Source of the DNA: Actinomadura harenae
Lineage (GTDB): Bacteria > Actinomycetota > Actinomycetes > Streptosporangiales > Streptosporangiaceae
DNA: 48,694 nucleotides
Direction of reading: 5' to 3'
Assembly: GCF_003696215.1 (NCBI RefSeq)
Contig: NZ_RFFG01000060.1
Location: 1 to 48,694 of the forward strand
The position numbers and the translations under genes were made by a program. Numbering within the stretch: the first letter of the stretch is position 1; each line of letters starts with the position of its first letter. Positions 43,621 through 48,694 of the stretch are shown here, in pieces. The notes under the pieces were generated by a model. It worked only from the letters and a program-made list of their open reading frames with translations. It did no database searches and was not told the origin of the DNA.

Positions 43621-44142
43621 ATGGTGCAGCGCACGATCCTCATAGACGATGACGGCGTGACCAGAGCGTCGGGGCTCGTCTATATCTGCTCGGGCTATCT
43701 CGTCGAGGGCGGCCGGGTCCTGCTGGTGCATCACAACGGGTTCAACAAGTGGGTGCCGCCCGGCGGCCATATCGAGCCCGGCGAGAGCTTCGCCGAGACC
43801 GCCGTCCGCGAGGTCAAGGAGGAGACCGGCCTGCTGGTCGAGGCCATCTCCTTCCAGCCCGAGATCATCCATCCCGCGGATGGGAACGCCACTCCCGAGC
43901 CGGTGCCGTTCCATGTCGATATCGAGCGGGAAGGGTTCCGGGTCCCCGCGCTCGTCCAGTTCTACTTCGTCCGCCGCCTGCCCGGCCAGGACGAAGCGCA
44001 GCTGCAGGCCGACCTCGCAGAGGTGTATGACGTCCGCTGGTTCGGCCTCGACGAGCTCGACGATCTGCCGACCTTCGAACAGGTTCGCTCGCTGGCCCGG
44101 TGGGCGATCCGCAACTACCCGATCGCGTCCGAACGCGGCTGA
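43621..44142 (+). CDS. NUDIX hydrolase
   Basis: 173 aa from the ATG at 43621. The NUDIX box is GGHIEPGESFAETAVREVKE followed by ETGLL, complete. YICSGYLVEGGRVLLVHHNG and NKWVPPGG precede it, and YDVRWFGLDELDDLPTFEQV follows. TAGGTT sits 7 nt before the ATG without a ribosome site, suggesting a leaderless message; the open frame continues upstream to 43534. It is divergent from the radical SAM gene across a repeat-rich spacer. Substrate unknown; a link to the RiPP locus is positional only. Confidence 0.9.
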   Translation: MVQRTILIDDDGVTRASGLVYICSGYLVEGGRVLLVHHNGFNKWVPPGGHIEPGESFAETAVREVKEETGLLVEAISFQPEIIHPADGNATPEPVPFHVDIEREGFRVPALVQFYFVRRLPGQDEAQLQADLAEVYDVRWFGLDELDDLPTFEQVRSLARWAIRNYPIASERG

Positions 44143-44157
44143 ACACCGCGCCGGTGT
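44143..44157. terminator. Short hairpin between convergent genes
   Basis: ACACCG-CGC-CGGTGT, perfect 6-bp stem, immediately after the NUDIX stop and 16 nt from the stop of the convergent small gene. It could act for both. Confidence 0.35.
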
Positions 44158-44173
44158 GCCCGGGGGCGGTAGG

Positions 44174-44419
44174 TCAGCGGGCGGTCTCGGCGGCGGTCTG
44201 CTCGGCGCGGAGGAGGTCCAGGATGCGGTCGATGCCCGCGATCTCGCCGTGCCACTGCTCGCGCTTGACGCGCTCGCGCTGCCAGAGGAGCCGTTCCTCG
44301 GCCTGGGTCAGGCGCGCGAGCACGCCGGGGTCGAGGTGTTCCTGGCAGCCGGAGCAGCAGGTGCCTGGGCTGTCGGTGGGGATGATCGTGCAGTAGCCCA
44401 GCGGGATCGGCGGGTTCAC
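44174..44419 (-). CDS. Small hypothetical protein with Cys motif and helical region
   Basis: 81 aa from a GTG at 44419. TCCSGCQEH near residue 20, plus an earlier Cys, could bind a metal. The remainder (LARLTQAEERLLWQRERVKR) is a charged amphipathic helix, possibly a coiled coil. TACGCT lies 6 nt before the GTG with no ribosome site, again consistent with leaderless transcription. I do not recognise a family. Confidence 0.6.
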   Translation of the reverse strand: MNPPIPLGYCTIIPTDSPGTCCSGCQEHLDPGVLARLTQAEERLLWQRERVKREQWHGEIAGIDRILDLLRAEQTAAETAR

Positions 44420-44514
44420 GGGGAAAGCGTAGGCGCCCGGGTGCTCGGCGTGCTCTACCCCCGCCGATGTGGGTCTGGGCCCGGCCCGTGGTCGAGATGG
44501 CGGTGCGGGGGAGG

Positions 44515-46152
44515 CTACTGGCCGGTGCGGGGTGGGGCGGGCTGGGTGCTCCGGCCGTGGGCGCAGGCGGCGAGGGCGTAGCCGCTGCCATGGGTGGTCT
44601 GGCAGGCGGTGATGAGCCGGATAGGAGCGCCGCCGAGCCCGTCGGTGATCGCGGCGTTGAGGCGCTGCACGTACTTCGGGATCGAGGACGGCGCGACTCC
44701 CAGCGCTCGCCCGATCGCTTGGGTGGTCAGGCCGTGCGGGGCGCGGTGCAGCAGGACGGCCAGGTCGAAGAGCCGGCCGGAGACGGTGCAGGCCACCGAC
44801 TCCTCCGTCGTGCTGACCAGGATCTGGCAGCCGTCGGCGATGAGGGAGACCTCGCGGAACTCGGCGTGGCCGGTAGTGAGCGGCCCGGCCGCCGCGGCGG
44901 CGTCGTGGCCGGCCATCGTCAGCTGCGCGACCCGGATCCGCGCGGCCTCATAGGCGCAGACGGTGTAGTAGGCGGCGCGGATCGTCGGCCGCCGGCCCGA
45001 GGCGCCCGGCTCCATCCAGAGCCCGCCCTCGGCATCCCAGAGGCCGTCCATCAGCTTCCAGGCGCGGGCCAGGCGCTGGTCGTAGGGGCTGCCTCCGGCC
45101 AGCAGGACGCCCCGAACGCCGAGGGCGTAGGCCATGTGCTCCCAGGCGGTGCCCTGAACGTCCTTGTCGTCCTCGACGAACGTCTCCCAGCGCGGGTGGT
45201 GGCGCAGCAGCCACTGCCCGGCTTCGCCGATGATCTGCGACGGGCGTTTCAGCTCGATGCCGTCGGATGCGCCGCCGACCTCCAGCGGGCTGTCGTCGGC
45301 CGGTGTCCTGCCGATGGTGTGGCCGGTCGCGGCGGCGACCGCCATCGCGCAGAGCGCGGTCTTGCTCGGGCTCGGCGCGGTGTCGACGTAGGTCCGCCAC
45401 CCCCAGGCCCCGGAGGTCCGCCGATGGTAGAGGAGCCCGGCCAGGCCGTGGCCGATGAGCGGGGCGATCCGGGAGGTGAGCCGTGTGGTGTCGATGCCGC
45501 CGGGGAGTTCCAGGCCGGGGCCGAGTACGGCCGCCGCGTCGCGGAGCCGGGCCAGCGCCAGGACCGCCAGAGCGGTCTGGTGGAGGGACACGTCGTCGAT
45601 CCCGGCGACTTCCGGCCAGCCCTGTTCGATCTGGTGGGTGCTCAGCCAGTCGACGCACCAGGCCGCGGTCTGCGCGACCTCCGGCTGGGTGACGAACTCC
45701 GGGTAGTGCAGCAGGCCGGTCAGGCCGAAACAGACAAAGCGGGTGTTCTCGCCGCGGCCGCCCTTCTGCCGCGGCCGGCAGTGCTCCTCGATCGCGCCGG
45801 CCAGGTAGCGCAGCGCGTCTCGGACCGGCTGCCCGCCGATCCCCGCTGCCCGCAGGATCGCCAGCACCTCACTGGTGTTGACGATCGAGGAGACCGACGA
45901 GAGCGTCAGGCCCCAGCCGCCGTCGAAGCCCTGGCTGTCCAGCAGGGTGCGGGCGGCGCGGGAGACACGCCGGTCGTAGGAGGCGAGCCCGAGCTGCTTC
46001 ATCAGCGACCACCCGTCAGCGTCCGGCGTCCCGTCGTGACCATAACCAGGGCGTCCCCGCCCCGGCATCACCACGAACCCGCCCCGTGCGATCAGGCCGC
46101 AGGTGGCCGCAAGGTCGTCCAAGGTGAGGTGGGTGCAGCCGGAGAACACCAC
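44515..46152 (-). CDS. Toroid-repeat (prenyltransferase/squalene-cyclase-like) protein with C-terminal winged helix
   Basis: 545 aa from a GTG at 46152, but the true 5' end is probably out of frame (46190-46343). Residues about 65-420 contain helix-pair repeats with QW-like signatures (SQGFDGGWGL, HQIEQGWPEVAGIDDVSLHQ, TSGAWGWRTYVDTA, WDAEGGLWMEPG), as in the alpha/alpha toroid of terpene cyclases and prenyltransferases. No DDxD or DxDD catalytic motif is evident. Residues about 460-545 look like a winged HTH (LTTQAIGRALGVAPSSIPKY). The combination suggests a DNA-binding sensor that may bind a hydrophobic ligand. This architecture is inferred, not recognised as a named family. Confidence 0.7.
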   Translation of the reverse strand: MVFSGCTHLTLDDLAATCGLIARGGFVVMPGRGRPGYGHDGTPDADGWSLMKQLGLASYDRRVSRAARTLLDSQGFDGGWGLTLSSVSSIVNTSEVLAILRAAGIGGQPVRDALRYLAGAIEEHCRPRQKGGRGENTRFVCFGLTGLLHYPEFVTQPEVAQTAAWCVDWLSTHQIEQGWPEVAGIDDVSLHQTALAVLALARLRDAAAVLGPGLELPGGIDTTRLTSRIAPLIGHGLAGLLYHRRTSGAWGWRTYVDTAPSPSKTALCAMAVAAATGHTIGRTPADDSPLEVGGASDGIELKRPSQIIGEAGQWLLRHHPRWETFVEDDKDVQGTAWEHMAYALGVRGVLLAGGSPYDQRLARAWKLMDGLWDAEGGLWMEPGASGRRPTIRAAYYTVCAYEAARIRVAQLTMAGHDAAAAAGPLTTGHAEFREVSLIADGCQILVSTTEESVACTVSGRLFDLAVLLHRAPHGLTTQAIGRALGVAPSSIPKYVQRLNAAITDGLGGAPIRLITACQTTHGSGYALAACAHGRSTQPAPPRTGQ

Positions 46153-46189
46153 GTTCGCCTCCTGCCGGGCGGGGTCGCTCGGCAGGAGG

Positions 46190-46343
46190 CCGCCAGGTCG
46201 AACACGATGTTGCGGGCGTGCCGGATCTCCGGGCGGCGGCGGGCCTGCTCCTGCCAGGGCAGCGGCGGGTCGAACAGCTCACCGGCCCGCGGGCAGGCCA
46301 GCCAGCGCAGCATGCCCGGGACCGTGACCTGTCGCGGCATCAT
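46190..46343 (-). pseudogene. Out-of-frame 5' portion of the toroid/HTH gene
   Basis: From the ATG at 46343 the minus strand reads MMPRQVTVPGMLRWLACPRA and then HARNIVFDLA. The sense continues in the frame of the main ORF as GGLLPSDPARQEANVVFSG. A shift at about 46190-46200 is needed to join them. The gene is therefore frameshifted (real mutation, sequencing error or programmed shift), or the main ORF uses the internal GTG at 46152. Confidence 0.55.
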
Positions 46344-46423
46344 CGCCGTGTCCAAGGCGGCCGTCGCTCTCCCAGGCCACGCTGGTGAGCAGCCCGCCAG
46401 CAGTGAGAGGAAGAGGTGGCCCC

Positions 46424-47047
46424 GTGACGGAACGGCACGACAACAACGGCAACAGCAGCGGCGACGGCGGCGACGCCGCAGGAGCCGCCCGGGTAGCCGG
46501 GGAGGTCATCGTGCGGCGCAGCGCCCGCGGACTGCTGCTTCACAAGGGTGAGCTGGTGCTGATCAGACGGACCAGACCGGAGCGGCCCCCGTACTTCGTC
46601 ACCCCCGGCGGGAAAGTCGAGGGCACCGACTCCAGTGTGGAGGCGGCGTTGCGCCGCGAGGTGCGGGAGGAGATCGGCGGCACGATCGGCGACCCGGTCC
46701 AGGTGCTGTTGCTTACCGACCAGATCGGCATCAGCGACGACGGTGTCCGCCTGGTCGGCGTGCAGCACTTCCTTGTCGCGCAGCTCCTGGAATGCGACTG
46801 GTCGGCGCGGTCGGGCCCGGAGTTCACCGGCCTGCCCCGCGACCGTGCCGCCCGCGGCGCCTACGACCTGGCGTTCGCGCCTCTGCAATCTGGGTGGTTC
46901 GCGGCCAACGACCTCAAACCGCCGGAGCTGGCCGCCTACCTGACGGCCAACCTGTCCGCCGTGATCGCTGAAACCGGCCCGCACCACGCCAGCACCTCAC
47001 CGGCGCCGCATGGCGTCGGTCATAGCGGCCCGCGGCCCGTAGTGTGA
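46424..47047 (+). CDS. NUDIX hydrolase
   Basis: 207 aa from a GTG at 46424 with GAGGAAGAGG upstream. A low-complexity Asn/Gly/Asp tail (about 1-25) precedes the NUDIX domain. The box GGKVEGTDSSVEAALRREVR continues as EEIGG. GLLLHKGELVLIRRTRP and PYFVTPGG are typical of this class. It is divergent from the toroid/HTH gene by about 80 nt and overlaps the following acetyltransferase by 4 bp (GTGA), so those two are one operon. Substrate unknown. Confidence 0.9.
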   Translation: MTERHDNNGNSSGDGGDAAGAARVAGEVIVRRSARGLLLHKGELVLIRRTRPERPPYFVTPGGKVEGTDSSVEAALRREVREEIGGTIGDPVQVLLLTDQIGISDDGVRLVGVQHFLVAQLLECDWSARSGPEFTGLPRDRAARGAYDLAFAPLQSGWFAANDLKPPELAAYLTANLSAVIAETGPHHASTSPAPHGVGHSGPRPVV

Positions 47048-47682
47048 GGGGCGTGCTGGTGGTTCCGAACCCGCTCCTGCGGGCGTCGTTCATAGCGGCG
47101 ATGCGGGAGTGGGAGCAGGCGTCCGGGACCGCGGACGCCGACGGGCTGTCGGTGGCCGACCTGTCGGTCCCCGGCCGCTTCGAGGAGTACGCCCAGCAGA
47201 TGCGTGACGGGCGTCTCCCCTGGCAGCGGACGTACGCCGGCTCCTGGGTGCGATGCTTCTGGTGGCTGGACGATGCGGGGGAGTTCATCGGGCGGATCTC
47301 GATCCGCCCCGACCTGACCCCCGGTGTCCGGGACGCCAACCACATCGGGTACGCGGTCCGCCCCGGTCGGCGCTGCGAGGGGCACGCCACCGCGATGCTG
47401 GCCGCGGCGCTGCCGATCGCCTGGAATCTGGGGATCGACCCCGTCGTGCTGGTCTGCGCCGAAACGAACGCGGGATCCCGCACGGTGATCGAACGCAACG
47501 GCGGAGTCCTCACGGAGGTCGGCCGAGGCCGCTGCCGGTACCTGGCCCCTCGCCCGGACTCCTTCGTCCCTCACCCGAACTCGGAGTCTGATCTCACCCC
47601 TCACCGATTCCGGCCTGGCCTATGTGCAGGCCATCCAGCGGTCCAACGCCGGTGGCCGCAGCGTCCCCTATACGCCCCGTAG
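47044..47682 (+). CDS. GNAT-family N-acetyltransferase with aberrant C-terminal tail
   Basis: 212 aa. The N-terminus VLVVPNPLLRASFIAAMREW and the acetyl-CoA loop IGYAVRPGRRCEGHATAML mark a GNAT of the 'YhhY/RimJ-like' predicted group, and VCAETNAGSRTVIERNGGVL is the last conserved strand. The domain ends at about residue 172 (RCRYLAPRP). The last 35 residues or so run out of frame across a methyltransferase remnant, so the original stop has probably been lost by a deletion. The GTG at 47044 overlaps the NUDIX stop; 47053 is an alternative start. Substrate unknown. Confidence 0.85.
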   Translation: MRGVLVVPNPLLRASFIAAMREWEQASGTADADGLSVADLSVPGRFEEYAQQMRDGRLPWQRTYAGSWVRCFWWLDDAGEFIGRISIRPDLTPGVRDANHIGYAVRPGRRCEGHATAMLAAALPIAWNLGIDPVVLVCAETNAGSRTVIERNGGVLTEVGRGRCRYLAPRPDSFVPHPNSESDLTPHRFRPGLCAGHPAVQRRWPQRPLYAP

Positions 47683-47826
47683 CCCCGAGGAGATCGCCCG
47701 CACCTTCGAGGGCCTGGACGTACTCGAGCCCGGCGTGGTTTGGTGTCGAGGTGGCGGCCCGACCCCACTCTCTGGGGCCGGGACCCCGACGTCTCCTGTG
47801 TGGGGGCGGTCGCGCGCAAACCGTGA
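47600..47826 (+). pseudogene. C-terminal remnant of a DUF574-type SAM methyltransferase
   Basis: Frame one, from 47600, reads VQAIQRSNAGGRSVPYTPRS then EEIARTFEGLDVLEPGVVW, matching the C-terminal region of the family represented by the intact gene at 32823-33641. Near 47745 it must shift to give RWRPDPTLWGRDPD and VGAVARKP with a stop at 47824-47826, the family's usual end. The N-terminal two thirds are absent. The piece sits directly behind, and partly inside, the acetyltransferase ORF, evidence of a deletion or rearrangement. Confidence 0.75.
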
Positions 47827-47847
47827 CCAAGTCGCAGACCCCGAACT

Positions 47848-47863
47848 GCGCCTCATGAGGCGC
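47848..47863. repeat. 16-bp perfect palindrome
   Basis: GCGCCTCATGAGGCGC, fully self-complementary without a spacer, 22 nt after the methyltransferase remnant and about 250 nt before the terminal gene. It could be a regulator site or a scar of an insertion. Confidence 0.5.
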
Positions 47864-47926
47864 CGCCCGGCGGGCGCGGGCGACGGGCCCGCGTCCCGCT
47901 CTGGCGGTACTGGACGCCGCGTTCCG

Positions 47927-47993
47927 CCAGTGGGCCAGACCTCGAACGTTCACCCGGGGCGAACGTGCCGCTCCTGAAGGAGCGGCCCACTGG
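47927..47993. repeat. Nested inverted repeats that could fold as a three-way junction
   Basis: An outer stem CCAGTGGGCC (47927-47936) with GGCCCACTGG (47984-47993) encloses two hairpins. One is CGTTC...GAACG (about 47948-47964); the other is GCTCC-TGAA-GGAGC (47970-47982). It lies about 120 nt upstream of the last gene. It may be a structured leader RNA, a terminator complex or a mobile-element end. Confidence 0.45.
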
Positions 47994-48114
47994 GGGGCGT
48001 CACCACCCTGTGGTGGCAGAGAGCCCAGGACGCGACCTGAAGCTCCCCGAGCTGCGTGGCGCGCAAGAATCAGAGCTGAGCTTGGGATATTGGCCTGACA
48101 AGGTAGGGAGCGGC

Positions 48115-48694
48115 ATGGTTCACGAGCGAGGTGAGCAGCGCGTTGTGGTCGCTGAGATCAACATCGACGTCCCCGGACGTTACGAGATCATCGTGCGGAA
48201 TTTCAGTGGCTTCGAGGTCCGCCGAGTCGGCGATGTCGACCCCACGGCGGGACCTGTTCGGGCCGACGCCACTGGCGCGTTCCACGAGTGCATCGTGTGC
48301 GAGTGCTGCGGCGTGTGCGCCTGCGACTACCGTGTGCCGACGGGACACTGCCGCGGGTGCCATGAGTACCAGTCCTGGGCAGCAGGTGCGGAACAGGGAC
48401 TGGAGACCTTCGAAGCAGCGCTTGCCAGTCCCGACGGCTGGTTCGTCCAGACCGGGCACGGGGTGATCCATGAGCCGTCCTGTTCGGTGCTCAAGCGAAT
48501 CCTGCGCGAGGCCGAGCAGTGGCTCGACGCTGGGTGTCAGCATCACCCATACTGCGCCGCCCCCACCATTCACCTACCGGTACGCGCCGAGCAGCTGGCA
48601 CGAGGCAAGCGCTGTCGCCTGTGTGCTCCCGACGTCGCGGTGAAGACCGGGCCCGGCCCGCAGAAGGGCCCCGACGGCAGGTTCCAACCAGCAG
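48115..48694 (+). CDS. Cys-rich protein of unknown function (cut by the window end)
   Basis: The frame opens at ATG 48115 (AGGGAG about 10 nt upstream) and is still open at the window end after 193 codons. Residues about 63-85 contain CIVCECCGVCACDY and CRGCHEY, a dense Cys cluster suggesting one or two zinc sites. Later pieces include HEPSCSVLKRILREAEQWL, HHPYCAAP and CRLCAPD, more Cys/His pairs. The start reads VVVAEINIDVPGRYEIIVRN, a beta-rich segment. No family recognised. Codon use is somewhat less GC-biased than in the upstream core genes, which fits accessory DNA. Confidence 0.7.
   Translation, partial: MVHERGEQRVVVAEINIDVPGRYEIIVRNFSGFEVRRVGDVDPTAGPVRADATGAFHECIVCECCGVCACDYRVPTGHCRGCHEYQSWAAGAEQGLETFEAALASPDGWFVQTGHGVIHEPSCSVLKRILREAEQWLDAGCQHHPYCAAPTIHLPVRAEQLARGKRCRLCAPDVAVKTGPGPQKGPDGRFQPA

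Noticed and set aside
44467..46551. 694-codon plus-strand frame opposite the toroid/HTH gene
   Set aside because: Low-complexity composition. The minus strand shows QW-like repeats and an HTH.

Overview
The window is high-GC (roughly 70 % or more by eye) actinobacterial chromosome. A SigA/HrdB-type principal sigma factor, a complete menaquinone block (menE, menB, menC, menD), actinobacterial regulator families (WYL, DesK-type kinase), GTG/TTG starts and 4-bp stop/start overlaps all point to Streptosporangiales/Thermomonosporaceae (Actinomadura-like). The genus is inferred from style, not shown.

Region 1, about 1-30.7 kb, reads as ordinary, mostly intact chromosome. It opens with a terminator and a MacB-type export operon (adaptor, ATPase, permease) followed by an alpha/beta hydrolase. 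Next come a small Cys-rich protein, an acetyl-CoA hydrolase/transferase, a GH65 phosphorylase/hydrolase and a NUDIX protein. A uroporphyrinogen-III synthase/winged-helix fusion has lost about 100 internal residues. A DrrAB-like exporter meets, tail to tail, a five-gene ATPase-permease-permease-histidine kinase-response regulator operon. A WYL regulator with a perfect palindromic operator faces a shortened YdeI-family gene. After a small secreted protein come sigA, a CDF metal transporter, the men genes, a tyrosine phosphatase, a fatty-acid desaturase and a Nei-type DNA glycosylase.

Region 2, about 30.7-48.7 kb, looks accessory. It starts with a degraded serine-recombinase fragment next to a TetR-DHFR-like pair with a perfect 13-bp-arm operator. 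It contains many small hypothetical genes and several broken ones: an MFS transporter with three frameshifts, a toroid-like protein with its 5' end out of frame, and a methyltransferase C-terminus stranded behind an acetyltransferase. An SAM-methyltransferase, an AAA kinase, a two-domain Lrp regulator, a zinc-binding hypothetical and an atypical APH-fold kinase are intact.

The most interesting locus is at 41.4-43.5 kb. A radical SAM/SPASM maturase is followed 2 nt later by a 47-codon precursor gene whose C-terminus carries three aromatic-X-Asn motifs (HDN, WDN, WNN). This is the signature of a three-residue-cyclophane ('triceptide') RiPP. A strong hairpin separates the precursor from a pentapeptide-repeat protein, a candidate self-protection factor, and a decayed MFS exporter follows. 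A cluster of GTCAT half-sites lies between the maturase and a divergent NUDIX gene and may be its control region.
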